Shown: piece after piece, positions 18,956 through 28,345 of the stretch | Position numbering within the stretch: the stretch's first letter is position 1 | Layout of the letters: every line of letters begins with the position of its first letter | Assembly: GCA_030372985.1 (NCBI GenBank) | Contig: JAUCQB010000213.1 | Span: 40,686 to 104,685 of the forward strand | DNA from: Phycisphaerae bacterium | Lineage (GTDB): Bacteria > Planctomycetota > Phycisphaerae > UBA1845 > PWPN01 | Direction of reading: 5' to 3' | Length of the DNA stretch: 64,000 nt | The notes under the pieces: model-generated | Seen by the model: only the letters and a program-made list of their open reading frames with translations | Databases searched by the model: none | What the model was told of the DNA's origin: nothing | Program-made: the position numbers and the translations under genes

Positions 18956-19809
18956 ACACCGACGACCTCGACAACCTGCTGCGACGATTCCACCGCCGGA
19001 TCAATCAGATCGCATTGATCCGCGCAGTGGCGATACTGGCGGTTGTGCTGCTGGCGGTATGGTCAACGTGGGAGCCGGCGCACCTGGATCGCCGAGTGGC
19101 CGCCCTGCTCGTCGGCGTTGTGCTGCTGGGGTGGATTGTTCTTGCACTCGTGAGCTTTCACCTGGCTCGAATGCTGCAGATGGCTCGCATTCTGCTGGGT
19201 ACAGGTCAGACGGACAACGCCCGGGTCTGGCTGGGGCGCGTGATGACCGGGTGGTCGTTGTCGTCGCGGATTCAACTGGTCGCCTGCCAGCATCTGGCTT
19301 CGTCGTTTTCCGGCAAGGATGCCCACCAGGAGGTGGTATCGATCTGTCGCGCGTTGCTTCGGCACCGTCTGAGCCGCCTCCGGCACGTGGCGGTCAACGC
19401 CCGCCTGATGCTGGCGGACAGTCTGCTGATGCTCGATCGGCTGGCCGAAGCCTACGAGGCCCTCAGGCCGCTGTACGACTTGCCGTTGAGCCTGGCCGAC
19501 CGGATGAAGCTGCTGCCGGTCCAGCTTCGGTACGAGTTGCGGGCCGGGCAGCCGGCCCTGGCGGCCGAATCGCTGCCGGAGAAGGTGCGGATTGCCGAAC
19601 TGCTCGAGTCGCCGCAGGCGGCGCTGGTTCACGCGATGTTGGCCAAGGCCTGTCGTCGTCAAGCGATGCATGCTCTGGCCGAGTTTTTGATCCGCCGAGC
19701 CCGTCTCTATGCCGACCTTGAACCGCTGGCCCAGCGTTACAACGTGATCGCCGATATCGCCTCCGCCGACGGCTCGGGCCGCGGTGTCAGTCCGGAAGAT
19801 CATGCGTGA
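18952..19809 (+). CDS. Membrane-anchored TPR-like protein, second of a pair
   Basis: 285 residues from a GTG that overlaps the previous stop. It has the same architecture as its neighbour: two N-terminal membrane helices (LIRAVAILAVVLLAVW and LLVGVVLLGWIVLALVSF) and then a helical-repeat domain (ARVWLGRVMTGWSLSSRIQL, NARLMLADSLLMLDRLAEAY). The two proteins may be diverged duplicates that form a complex in the inner membrane. No catalytic motif is seen. Function unknown. Confidence 0.75.
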   Translation: MNTDDLDNLLRRFHRRINQIALIRAVAILAVVLLAVWSTWEPAHLDRRVAALLVGVVLLGWIVLALVSFHLARMLQMARILLGTGQTDNARVWLGRVMTGWSLSSRIQLVACQHLASSFSGKDAHQEVVSICRALLRHRLSRLRHVAVNARLMLADSLLMLDRLAEAYEALRPLYDLPLSLADRMKLLPVQLRYELRAGQPALAAESLPEKVRIAELLESPQAALVHAMLAKACRRQAMHALAEFLIRRARLYADLEPLAQRYNVIADIASADGSGRGVSPEDHA

Positions 19810-19903
19810 AGAATGGCAGCGGCCGGGACGGCGTCCGCAGACCACCTGCCGACGCAGCCGTCAAAAAAGAAACGGCACGAGCCAAAGCGGTCTTCTGCCC
19901 TTT

Positions 19904-20125
19904 TCATATCTCATAATCCGGCGGGTGCCGTCGGCCGAAACTGATGCGCAGCCAGAGTCGCTCGTGCAGGTAGAAGGTGACGATCTTGGCAGCGGTATCC
20001 GCCAACGCTACCGACACCGCCAGCTCCGGCCGTTTGGTGATCAGGAATGTGACCAGACCGGTCACAAGCAAACCCCCGCAACGGTAGGTGGTGGCTTTCA
20101 GGATGCTTCGCAGATGGCTTTCCAA
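19904..20125 (-). CDS. DUF2061 small membrane protein
   Basis: 73 residues from a TTG with GAGG about 8 nt upstream. The DUF2061 pattern is present: an N-terminal SILKATTYRCGGLLVTGLVT segment, a second membrane helix, and the family ending TAAKIVTFYLHERLWLRI. It lies just downstream of the sulfite reductase gene on the same strand, and DUF2061 genes are often found beside sulfate-assimilation genes, so it may be the last gene of that operon. Molecular role unknown. Confidence 0.8.
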   Translation of the reverse strand: MESHLRSILKATTYRCGGLLVTGLVTFLITKRPELAVSVALADTAAKIVTFYLHERLWLRISFGRRHPPDYEI

Positions 20126-20241
20126 GTCCGTTCCTCGCTCCCAATGGCCGACGCGAACTTGTCCGTAAAGCTTTGCCGCGCCGGGCTATGCAAAGGAGTT
20201 TCTTCGCCGGCCGTTCTGGCCTGCGGCTCAGACCATCCCAA

Positions 20242-23200
20242 TCACGTTTCACGACCAGAGAAACAATTCACCTGCCCCGCCTGGCGAAGCGAAATGGCGT
20301 CGACAGGGCAGACGTTGATGCAGTTGCCGCAGCGGATGCAGTTGTCGCTGTCGATCCAGATGTAGGTCGTGTCCGCCTCGCGGCCCTTGGGCACTTCCTC
20401 CCATCGCACCGGCTGGCCCCGCTCGTCACGGTCCAACGTGCGCAGTCGGCGGATGCAGTCGCGCGGAGAGACACGAATGCACCAGTCGCAGTGGATGCAC
20501 TTATCCTGGTCGATCTCAAACTTGTGGTGACACAGATAGCAGCGCCAGGCGTGCTCTTGCCCCGCCTCCATCGACAGGCCGAGCTCCACCTCTTCGCTTC
20601 CAACCCGCGTCTGAGGGGCCAGCATGGACATGGGCTGGGGATAGACGAGATCGTGGTCGCGAGTCCGGCCGGTCAGCGCGGCCTGCCGGATCTCCACGAT
20701 GAGCTCTCGTCGACGACGACCGGTGAGAAAGTTGTCGATCTCGTCGGCCGCCTGCTTGCCGCTGGCAACGCTGTGGATGATGTCACCGCTGCCGCTGGCG
20801 AAGTCTCCCGCAACGAAAAGCCCGGCGGTATTCGTCGCATGGCCGCCGGCGAGTTTCGCGCCTTCGGGGACCAGATCCCACTCCTGCGTCTGGCCGATGG
20901 CGACAATCAACGTGCGGCACGGCACGGTGAAATGGCTGCCGGGGATCGGAATGAACCGCGGCTTACCGCCGGCGTCCGGTTCGCCCAGAACGTTGCGCTC
21001 AAAGACAAGGCTCTTGATTTGACCGCTGGAGACCTCCGCGGACACCGGCGTCACCAGCGTCTCTACGAGGATGTCCTCCTCGCGCAACGCCTGGTGCTCC
21101 TCCTCTGTCGCCGCCATTTGCGCCCGGCCTCGGCGGTACATGATGCTCACACGGCCGTCGCGACCGAGCAGACGCCGGGCGCTGCGGGCGCAGTCCACCG
21201 CCGTGAAGCCGCCGCCGATCACCACCACATCGCCTGTGACCGGTATCGGTCGGCCTTCGTTGTAGTGCTTCATGAAGCGCAAGCCTTCAATCGCGAGCCC
21301 TTCCGGCAGTCCGGGCAACTTCAGCGTGTGCGGACGGTTGGCCCCAACCGCCAGAAGAACGGCGTCGTACGTTCCGAGCAGGCCCACCACTCGTCGGCGG
21401 TCGATCGGCTCGGCCAGCCGTACCTCCATTCCGCTGTCGAGAATGGCGGCCAGATCCTCGTCGATGACCGCTTGCGGCAGGCGGAAGCGCGGAATGCCCA
21501 TGGCGATCTGGCCGCCGACGTATCCTTCGCGCTCAAAGACGGTGACCGCGTGCCCGTAGCGCTTCAGTTCCCGGGCCGCGGCCAGGCCCGCCGGGCCCGC
21601 GCCAACGACCGCCACGCGCTTGCCGGAGGGATCAAACCAGGCCGGCAACGGCCGGCTGGGCTCGGGCTTGTGATCGGCCGCAAACCGCTTCAAATGGCAG
21701 ATGCGCACCTGGCCTCGTGTGCTCGTCCACTGGTAGCGGCAGCGGGCCTCACACGGACGCGTGCAGACGCGGCCCAGGATATTCGGCAAGACGTTGTCCT
21801 CCTGGTTGATCCGGTGCGCTTCTTCGTATCGACCGTGAGCGATATGCCATATGTATTCCGGCACGTGCGTGTTTGCCGGGCACGCGGCCTGGCACGGGAT
21901 GTCGCGGGCGTTCGTGGCCAGATCCATCGCCGTGCGGCCTTGTCCTGTGAACACCGACAGCTCGAGCGGATTCTCGGCCATCTGGTCGTATCGGATGGCG
22001 AGCCTGTCGACGGCCTGGCGGTAGGGATCGAGACCGGTGAGCTGCACATGCCCGGCCAGCGTGTCTTCGGTACCCGTCCTCTGGACGTGATCGAGAAAAG
22101 TGTCGAGAATGGCGGTAACTACGCGGACGCAATCGTCGACCTTGAAATCGCCAACCGCCTGGCCGAAGTGTTCGAGGTCGCCGCCGACGGTAATGCGATA
22201 CCCTTCCGTTGACCCCACTTTTTCGCGGATGCGCAGGCCGCGCAAACCGATATCCCCGATCTGGAATTGAGAGCACGAGTTCGGGCATCCGGAGATGTGA
22301 ATGAGCACCCGGTCGCGGATCGGCGCGTATGTCTCGTGTTGAACGACGCTCTGCAGTCGATCGAACATGTCATGTGTGCAGGACACCGCCAACGGGCAGT
22401 AGGTGGTGCCCACGCAGGCGACAACGTCCTGCAACCCGTGAAATCCGCTCACCCCTAGGCCGAGTCTGGCAATGTCCTCGCGCAGTTCTTGAAGCCTCGC
22501 GGGATCGACCTCGTGAATCTCCAGGTTTTGCCGGTTGTTGCTGTAGACGCACTTGTCGCCGTGAATCTCCGCAAGTTCGGCGATGCGAAGCAGATGCGGG
22601 GCCTCGATCTCGCCCTTGGGAATCATGATCCGCTGGATGGCCCGGCCGTTGTCGCCCGACGGGCCGGCCGATCGCTGCGGCCGCAGGGGCACAGAGGCCC
22701 CACAGTCCCCAAGCGGGCCGATCTCAAAACCCCTGCGGTCAACGCCCTCGCGGTCAAGGTTGTCGCAGACGATCCGCCTGCACTCCTCGATCCCCAGACG
22801 CTGGACGACAAACTTCAGCCGGGCGTACATTCGGATCTGGCGGTCGCCGTGGTCGCGAAACAGCAGCCCGACGGCCCGGCAGACCTGCGCAGCCTGATCG
22901 GCGGGAATGAAGGAGAACAGCTCTTCACTAAGGAACGGACGCCAGCCCAGCCCCCCGCCGATCCGCACGCGAAAACCCTCTTCATCGCCGCCCGCAGGTC
23001 GTCGGCGCGTGACGGCCGTAAGCCCGACGCAGTTGATCGAAGGTTGCCCGCAGTCCCCCGTGCATCCGGAAAACGTGATCTTGTACTTGCGGGGAAGATT
23101 GTCCAGGTCGCGGCAGTCCGCCAGCAGCCTGGCCGTGGCCTGGGCGTGCGGCAACACGTCGAAGCGGCGATGCGGGCATATCGACGCCCACGAGCAGGCG

Positions 23201-23592
23201 GCCACGTTGCGGGTCACGTCGCCGCACCCGTGGAACGTGGTCAGGCCCGCCGCGTGAAGATCACGCAACAGGCGAGGCAGGTCGGACAACTTGAGGCAAT
23301 GAAACTGGGCCGATTGCCGCGTGGTGAACGAAAGCCGCCCGGGTGCGTATCGGGCGGCCAGCTGGGCAAGGGCTCGCGCCTGCACGCTGGTCATCCGCCC
23401 GCCCGGAATCACCACGCGGGCCATGTGCGTACCCGCCTGGCGCGAGCTGTAAATGCCGTACCACTTGGCAATGGCCGTTTCTTCACGCGTCATCGAACCC
23501 TTACGGGCGATCTCGTCGAAATCCAGGATGAGCCCGGATTCCTTGACCAGTTCCTCGTCGCTGCGTCTTGTGAAATCCAGCTTGCGTTGCAT
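20242..23592 (-). CDS. Sulfite reductase fused to GltD-like NAD(P)H module and ferredoxin domain
   Basis: 1,116 residues. Residues 1-540 form a sulfite/nitrite reductase with two half-repeats, each a ferredoxin-like half domain plus a siroheme domain. Both halves have complete ligand sets: C133-x5-C139 with C177-x3-C181, and C393-x5-C399 with C436-x3-C440. Residues ~560-1000 are a glutamate-synthase-small-subunit-like module: CQAAC and CTRPCEARC for Fe-S clusters, then GAGPAGL (664-670) and a second GGGFTAVDC nucleotide site. The end has ferredoxin motifs CIHCDWCIRVSP (fourth Cys replaced by Ser) and CIRCGNCINVCP. It should take electrons from NAD(P)H and reduce sulfite to sulfide in the cytoplasm. 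It is the distal enzyme of the cys cluster; nitrite reduction is an alternative, but the neighbours argue for sulfite. Confidence 0.88.
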   Translation of the reverse strand: MQRKLDFTRRSDEELVKESGLILDFDEIARKGSMTREETAIAKWYGIYSSRQAGTHMARVVIPGGRMTSVQARALAQLAARYAPGRLSFTTRQSAQFHCLKLSDLPRLLRDLHAAGLTTFHGCGDVTRNVAACSWASICPHRRFDVLPHAQATARLLADCRDLDNLPRKYKITFSGCTGDCGQPSINCVGLTAVTRRRPAGGDEEGFRVRIGGGLGWRPFLSEELFSFIPADQAAQVCRAVGLLFRDHGDRQIRMYARLKFVVQRLGIEECRRIVCDNLDREGVDRRGFEIGPLGDCGASVPLRPQRSAGPSGDNGRAIQRIMIPKGEIEAPHLLRIAELAEIHGDKCVYSNNRQNLEIHEVDPARLQELREDIARLGLGVSGFHGLQDVVACVGTTYCPLAVSCTHDMFDRLQSVVQHETYAPIRDRVLIHISGCPNSCSQFQIGDIGLRGLRIREKVGSTEGYRITVGGDLEHFGQAVGDFKVDDCVRVVTAILDTFLDHVQRTGTEDTLAGHVQLTGLDPYRQAVDRLAIRYDQMAENPLELSVFTGQGRTAMDLATNARDIPCQAACPANTHVPEYIWHIAHGRYEEAHRINQEDNVLPNILGRVCTRPCEARCRYQWTSTRGQVRICHLKRFAADHKPEPSRPLPAWFDPSGKRVAVVGAGPAGLAAARELKRYGHAVTVFEREGYVGGQIAMGIPRFRLPQAVIDEDLAAILDSGMEVRLAEPIDRRRVVGLLGTYDAVLLAVGANRPHTLKLPGLPEGLAIEGLRFMKHYNEGRPIPVTGDVVVIGGGFTAVDCARSARRLLGRDGRVSIMYRRGRAQMAATEEEHQALREEDILVETLVTPVSAEVSSGQIKSLVFERNVLGEPDAGGKPRFIPIPGSHFTVPCRTLIVAIGQTQEWDLVPEGAKLAGGHATNTAGLFVAGDFASGSGDIIHSVASGKQAADEIDNFLTGRRRRELIVEIRQAALTGRTRDHDLVYPQPMSMLAPQTRVGSEEVELGLSMEAGQEHAWRCYLCHHKFEIDQDKCIHCDWCIRVSPRDCIRRLRTLDRDERGQPVRWEEVPKGREADTTYIWIDSDNCIRCGNCINVCPVDAISLRQAGQVNCFSGRET

Positions 23593-23693
23593 GTTCGTCT
23601 CCTGCCGGGGTCTGCCCTTCCTGCGAACCGCTTATGGCAAAACGTACGCACCCGGCTCGGGCAATCGCACCAGGCTCCGAGATACGGTCCTGG

Positions 23694-24428
23694 TCATATG
23701 CCGCCTCCGCTCTCGAACTTGTGCAGCCCGCACTCGGTCTTGTCGAAACCGGCCCATCGCCCGGATCGGGGATCTTCGCCGGGCTTGACCCGAGTCGTGC
23801 AGTACCCCTCTTCGGGCTGGCAGCCGATGCTCAGGAAACCGCTGTCCCGGAGCGGATGATACGGCAGGTCGTGCTTCTTCATATACTCATGAACGTCTCG
23901 GGCCCTCCAGGTCGCGATCGGGCAGACCTTGACCAGGCCGTCATAATCACGGAGGACGATCTTCGCCTCACGCCGCGTGAAGGACTGCTCGCGGCGAATC
24001 CCGGTCATCCAGCAGCGCAACTGCAGCTCCCGCTTGGCCCGCTCGAACGGCTCGCGCTTGTTCATCGCACAGCAGGCGTCGGGGTTCGATCGCCACAGCT
24101 TTCCATATTCTTCCAGGAAAGCCTCCCGTTCGATCGTCGGCCGATAGACCCGAAGGTTCAGCCCAAGGCGTCGCGTCAGCTCCGCTCGGAACGCGATCGT
24201 TTCAGGAAACAGGAAGCCCGTGTCCACGGCGACGACAAGAATGTCGGGCTTGACCTGCGTGCAGAGGTGAAGCATGACCGCGCTGTCCGCTCCGAACGAC
24301 GACGAGACCGCGACGTCGGGATCGAACGCCGAAACCGCCCATCGGACGATGTCTGCGGCGTCGAGACGCTCGAACTCCGCGTTCAGGCGGTCAAACTCAT
24401 GCGACCGGTCTCGGGAGTCTCCGGACAT
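23694..24428 (-). CDS. cysH: Adenylylsulfate/phosphoadenylylsulfate reductase
   Basis: 244 residues. The N-type ATP-PPase loop (SSSFGADSAVML) sits at residues 42-53. C119-C120 (DACCAMNKREPF) and the C-terminal catalytic T-E-C233-G-L-H are present, so this belongs to the Fe-S-containing APS-reductase branch. The second cysteine pair, normally C-x-x-C, is C203-x6-C210 (GCQPEEGYCTTRV), a four-residue insertion. It makes sulfite for the reductase encoded 101 bp downstream, and starts 3 bp after the siroheme synthase stop, so it is clearly in the operon. No ATP sulfurylase is in the window. Confidence 0.93.
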   Translation of the reverse strand: MSGDSRDRSHEFDRLNAEFERLDAADIVRWAVSAFDPDVAVSSSFGADSAVMLHLCTQVKPDILVVAVDTGFLFPETIAFRAELTRRLGLNLRVYRPTIEREAFLEEYGKLWRSNPDACCAMNKREPFERAKRELQLRCWMTGIRREQSFTRREAKIVLRDYDGLVKVCPIATWRARDVHEYMKKHDLPYHPLRDSGFLSIGCQPEEGYCTTRVKPGEDPRSGRWAGFDKTECGLHKFESGGGI

Positions 24429-24431
24429 CCA

Positions 24432-25772
24432 TCAGCTCCGACTGAGGTTGACCTCGCCCGCGCATGCCCGCGTGACGCGCCGGCGCGCGCTTCGGGGCGA
24501 TGTCAGCTTGCGAGCGGCAACAACACCCAGCGCGAGAACCGCGGGCGACTCGATGTTGTGGTGTTTCGCGAGCCGGGCGATGTCCCGCAGGCACCCGACA
24601 ACCTCCTTCTCACCATCCTGTGTGCCGCGCTCGATGATGACGGCCGGCGTTTCCGGCGACCAGCCGTCGGCCACAAGACGACCCACAACACGGTCAAGCA
24701 CGCCCACGACCATGAGCACGACGAGCGAGTCCGCCTTGGGGTAATGTTCGTTGAACCGGCCACCGGCCAATTGGGCACTGGTCACGGCAAAAGACCGGCC
24801 GTGCTCGCGGGAAGTCAAGGCATAGCCCGCCGCGGTGAGAGCACCGGAAACGCTGCTGATACCCGGAATCACCTCGAACGTGATCCCGTGTTCCGCCAGA
24901 AAGTCAATCTCTTCGGCGCCGCGGCCGAAAACAAAGGGATCTCCGTTCTTGACCCGGGCGACCACTTTGCCGGCTGCCGCCGCTTCAAGGATCCGACCAT
25001 TGATTTCCGCCTGCCGTCCCGGCGCCATTCGGCCGGCGCCGAGCCATTCAACTTCTCTGCGGTGCGGATCGATTCCCAATTGCTCGGCGAAATCTCTGCC
25101 CAGAATACGGTCGAAGATGACCACATCCGCCGACCGGATGGCCCGCAGGCCACGCACCGTGATCAGGTCGGCGGCCCCCGGCCCGGCACCGACGATGTAA
25201 ACCTTTCCCTTATCGGTTCCGGCCGATTCCGACGATCTCGCGAGCACACGCAAATCGCTTCCCTGCTGAGGCAGACGGCACAACAGGCGGCTGATGAGAT
25301 TCCTGACCTCTGTGGCGCGTTTCGGCGATCGCCCGTTGGTGTGCACGGCAATGGCCAGGTCCTCGATTCCACAGGTGGCCGGAAAAATCACCCTTGAACG
25401 GCTGCGGTCCGAGGCAAGGCAGAACGGGATCCCGCGTCTCTCCGCGTCTCGGGCAATCCGCAAATTGAGCGCCTTGTCATCGGTCGCGGCAACCACGAAC
25501 CGAACGCCGCGCAGGAGCGCCGGCCCGTACGGCCGCCGTTCCCAAGCCAGTCTCCTTTCCTGCGCTGCCCGCAGCAGCGACGGACTGATTTGCGGGGAAC
25601 ACACCACGACGTTCGCCCCGTGCTCGATCAGTCTGATCGCTTTTCGCGTGCCGACGCGGCCGCCACCGACAACCACGCATTTCAACCCGGCAACGTCGAT
25701 CCCCAAAGTAAGAAAACGGCGGACCCGCCGTGAAGCATGATCATCTTCAAGATCGGTCGTTCTCGATATCAT
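24432..25772 (-). CDS. cysG: Siroheme synthase: precorrin-2 dehydrogenase/ferrochelatase plus uroporphyrinogen-III methyltransferase
   Basis: About 446 residues from the ATG at 25772 (GAGG 7 nt upstream). The N-terminal Rossmann domain (VVVGGGRVGTRKAIRLIEHG) covers about 20-160 and corresponds to the CysG dehydrogenase/chelatase half. The C-terminal SUMT domain starts GKVYIVGAGPGAADLITVRG and includes RVKNGDPFVFGRGAEEI and the SAM-site motif VIPGISSVSGALTAAGY. It makes siroheme, the cofactor of the sulfite reductase in the same operon. The chelatase half is somewhat short, so an independent ferrochelatase cannot be excluded. Confidence 0.92.
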   Translation of the reverse strand: MISRTTDLEDDHASRRVRRFLTLGIDVAGLKCVVVGGGRVGTRKAIRLIEHGANVVVCSPQISPSLLRAAQERRLAWERRPYGPALLRGVRFVVAATDDKALNLRIARDAERRGIPFCLASDRSRSRVIFPATCGIEDLAIAVHTNGRSPKRATEVRNLISRLLCRLPQQGSDLRVLARSSESAGTDKGKVYIVGAGPGAADLITVRGLRAIRSADVVIFDRILGRDFAEQLGIDPHRREVEWLGAGRMAPGRQAEINGRILEAAAAGKVVARVKNGDPFVFGRGAEEIDFLAEHGITFEVIPGISSVSGALTAAGYALTSREHGRSFAVTSAQLAGGRFNEHYPKADSLVVLMVVGVLDRVVGRLVADGWSPETPAVIIERGTQDGEKEVVGCLRDIARLAKHHNIESPAVLALGVVAARKLTSPRSARRRVTRACAGEVNLSRS

Positions 25773-25845
25773 GGTTCGTCCTCTGAAAGCACGAATTCCG
25801 GTCTGATTCAGCCTGCTTGAGGCAGCCGGATTTCGAACGCCGTCA

Positions 25846-26988
25846 TCAGCAAGCCGCCAGCGCCCGGTCAAGATCGTCAATCAGGTCCTGCACATCCTCG
25901 ATTCCAACGGACAACCGGATCGTGCCGTCGGTGATGCCCATCGCCGTGCGCTGCTGCGGGCTCAACGCGCCGTGGCTCATCGTCGCAGGATGGCAGACCA
26001 GCGATTCCACGCCGCCCAGGCTCTCGGCGAAAAGGAACACTTGCAGCGCCTTGACAAATCGCCCAACCTCCCGGTTTCCGCCGCCCAGGCGAAACGCCAC
26101 GATCGCGCCGAAGCCGTCCATCTGCCGCTTTGCCAGTTCATGCTGCGGATGGCTGGGCAGTCCGGGATACATCACTTCCTGGACCACCGGGTGCTTGCTC
26201 AGATAGTCGGCGATCGCTCGGGCGTTGGCTTCATGCTGCCGCATGCGTACCGCCAGCGTCTTGAGGCCTCTCAGGCTCAGCCAACAGTCCCACGGACCGG
26301 GAACCGCCCCAGCGGCGTTCGAGTAGAACCTGAACTGCTCGTTCAGTTGCTCGTCGTTGGTCAGCACGGCTCCGCCGATGACGTCGCTGTGGCCGCTGAT
26401 GTATTTGGTCGTGCTGTGGAGCACCACGTCGGCGCCCTGCGTCAGGGGCCTCTGGAAGTAAGGGGACGCAAACGTATTGTCCGCGATCAGCCTGGCGCCG
26501 TGCTGCCGGGCAATGCCCGCCACCGCACGAACGTCCACCAGTTGCAGCAGCGGATTAGCGGGAGTCTCGATCCAGATCAGCCGGGTCTCCGGCCGCAACG
26601 CCCGCCCGAACGCCTCCGGCTGCGTCCCGTCAACATACGAGAAGCTGATGCCCCGAGGCACATAGACCTTCTCGAACAGCCGCAACGTCCCGCCATAAAC
26701 GTGTCGGACCGACACGACGTGGTCCCCTGGCCGAAGCAGTGAGAGCACGCCGTCCACCGCGGCCATGCCGGACCCGAAGGCGACGCCGAACTTGGCCTCC
26801 TCCAGCGACGCCAGGCACTCCTCCAGCGCCGTTCGTGTCGGATTGGCAGTGCGCGAGTACTCATATCCGCGCGGCCGACCCACATCGTCGAACACGAAAT
26901 TGACTGTCTGGTAGACCGGCACAATGATCGAGCCTGTCGTTGCGTCCGGCCGCTGACCCATGCGAATCGCTCTTGTGGAGAATCTCAT
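25846..26988 (-). CDS. Cystathionine gamma-synthase / O-acetylhomoserine sulfhydrylase family PLP enzyme
   Basis: 380 residues, the typical length. Family marks: YEYSRTANPTRTALEECLA near residue 44, FGSGMAAVDGVLSLL, the PLP-ring Asp in LIADNTFASPY, and the Schiff-base Lys in HSTTKYISGHSDVIGG. The C-terminal SLGGVESLVCHPATMSH matches the substrate-carboxylate region. It either makes cystathionine from cysteine and an activated homoserine or fixes sulfide directly; sequence alone does not decide. It lies between cysK and cysG in the sulfur operon, linking cysteine to methionine. Confidence 0.9.
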   Translation of the reverse strand: MRFSTRAIRMGQRPDATTGSIIVPVYQTVNFVFDDVGRPRGYEYSRTANPTRTALEECLASLEEAKFGVAFGSGMAAVDGVLSLLRPGDHVVSVRHVYGGTLRLFEKVYVPRGISFSYVDGTQPEAFGRALRPETRLIWIETPANPLLQLVDVRAVAGIARQHGARLIADNTFASPYFQRPLTQGADVVLHSTTKYISGHSDVIGGAVLTNDEQLNEQFRFYSNAAGAVPGPWDCWLSLRGLKTLAVRMRQHEANARAIADYLSKHPVVQEVMYPGLPSHPQHELAKRQMDGFGAIVAFRLGGGNREVGRFVKALQVFLFAESLGGVESLVCHPATMSHGALSPQQRTAMGITDGTIRLSVGIEDVQDLIDDLDRALAAC

Positions 26989-27122
26989 GCTGACTCCGAT
27001 TTCTGCTGCCGGGCCTGTCCCGCGGCCGACGCCGAATGATCAACCCGCGCCCCCGGGCACAATCGCAACCGGCCCGCAAACGCTGCCCGCCGGCGCGGGT
27101 ACCCGAGCCGCCGGGTACATCA

Positions 27123-28073
27123 CTAAGCGGCCAGGTCTTGAAAGAGCACTGAACTCAGGTAGCGTTCTCCGAAACTGGGGATGATCGCGACAATGAGTTT
27201 TCCTTTGCTCTCCGGCCGGGAGGCAATGACGTCGGCTGCTCGCAACGCCGCTCCGCTCGATATGCCCACGAAGAGGCCTTCCTCCCTCGCGGCCCGACGA
27301 GCATAATCCATCGCCTCATCCTGAGCCACGGTGACCACTTCGTCGAGAATCCGCAGGTTCAGCACTTTCGGGACAAACCCGGCGCCAATGCCCTGTATCT
27401 TGTGTGGACCCGGTTTAACCGGAGCGCCGGCCAGTGTCTGGGTGAGCACCGGGCTCTCGGCCGGTTCCACGGCAATCGCCTTGAAGTCGGGTTTACGGCT
27501 CTTGATCACTTCCGCGACACCGGTAATCGTCCCGCCTGTGCCCACGCCGCTCACCACATAGTCCACTTGCCCGTCGGTGGCGTTCCAGATCTCCTCGGCC
27601 GTCGTGCGGCGATGGATTTCCGGGTTGGCCGGGTTCTCGAACTGTTGCAGCATGAGGGCGTTCTCATCGCCCTCGACAATCTCCTTCGCCTTCTTGATGG
27701 CACCGGTCATGCCCTCGGCCATGGGGGTCAGCACCACTCGGGCGCCGAGCGCCTTGAGTACCTTTCGCCGCTCGATGCTCATGGACTCAGGCATGGTGAG
27801 CGCAAGCTGATATCCCCGCGCCGCCGCCACAAATGCCAGCGCAATCCCGGTATTGCCGCTGGTCGGCTCGACGAGCAGGGTCCTTTCGTTGATCTTGCCG
27901 GCCTGTTCCGCCGCCTGAATCATAGCCACGCCGATTCGATCCTTGACCGAGCATAACGGATTATGGCTCTCCAACTTGGCCAGAACGGTGGCCCCGTGGT
28001 TGACCAGTCGCCGGACGCGGACAAGAGGCGTGTGGCCGACGGTCTCCGTGATTTCTGAATAGACATCTCTCAC
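27123..28073 (-). CDS. cysK: Cysteine synthase A (O-acetylserine sulfhydrylase)
   Basis: 316 residues. The PLP Lys lies in [19 protein letters not shown] (near residue 44), the substrate loop is [14 protein letters not shown], the phosphate loop [14 protein letters not shown], and the C-terminal PLP-nitrogen Ser is in [11 protein letters not shown]. It forms cysteine from O-acetylserine and the sulfide made by the downstream sulfite reductase. It is the promoter-proximal gene of the minus-strand cluster. The divergent neighbour is an Rrf2/CymR-like regulator; in Bacillus, CysK itself is the co-repressor partner of CymR, so the placement is meaningful. Confidence 0.95.
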   Translation of the reverse strand: MRDVYSEITETVGHTPLVRVRRLVNHGATVLAKLESHNPLCSVKDRIGVAMIQAAEQAGKINERTLLVEPTSGNTGIALAFVAAARGYQLALTMPESMSIERRKVLKALGARVVLTPMAEGMTGAIKKAKEIVEGDENALMLQQFENPANPEIHRRTTAEEIWNATDGQVDYVVSGVGTGGTITGVAEVIKSRKPDFKAIAVEPAESPVLTQTLAGAPVKPGPHKIQGIGAGFVPKVLNLRILDEVVTVAQDEAMDYARRAAREEGLFVGISSGAALRAADVIASRPESKGKLIVAIIPSFGERYLSSVLFQDLAA

Positions 28074-28289
28074 TTTGTGTCTCCTGGATACCTGATTCCT
28101 GGCAAATGCTCAGTCACGCACGACGTGAAAGGCGGCCCTCAACACATGACGGTTGAAGTCGGCCGGGCGCAACAACAACAGACCTGAGGCTCACTCGAAG
28201 CGAGATCACTCGTGGAAGGGAATGGAGAGTCAAGGCATCGCATGGCATCCGGTCTCAATTACACGTTGTCACCCGCAGCCCACAATCAC

Positions 28290-28317
28290 AGTGTAGACCA
28301 TCGCGATCGGATGTCAA
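28290..28317 (-). promoter_or_regulatory. Promoter of the sulfur-assimilation operon
   Basis: On the minus strand TTGACA (28317-28312) and TACACT (28295-28290) are separated by 16 bp, a good sigma70-type match. Transcription would start near 28283, giving a leader of about 210 nt before cysK. No SAM-riboswitch (S-box) or T-box core was recognised in that leader. Confidence 0.6.
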
Positions 28318-28345
28318 GTAATCTCATGAATTTAATGATGATTAC
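28318..28345. promoter_or_regulatory. 28-bp imperfect palindrome, candidate operator of the Rrf2/CymR-like regulator
   Basis: GTAATC at 28318-28323 is matched by GATTAC at 28340-28345, with inner TCAT/ATGA arms around an AT-rich centre. It abuts the -35 box of the cys promoter and lies 128 bp upstream of the regulator's start, in the only AT-rich patch of the region. That placement suits control of both divergent units. Operator function is inference. Confidence 0.5.

Noticed and set aside
20173..23859. Two long plus-strand frames (about 680 and 456 codons) opposite the sulfite reductase
   Set aside because: Antisense shadows of a well-supported minus-strand gene, Arg/Ala/Val-rich with no motifs.
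28074..28283. SAM riboswitch or T-box in the cysK leader
   Set aside because: No S-box or T-box core sequence could be found by eye.
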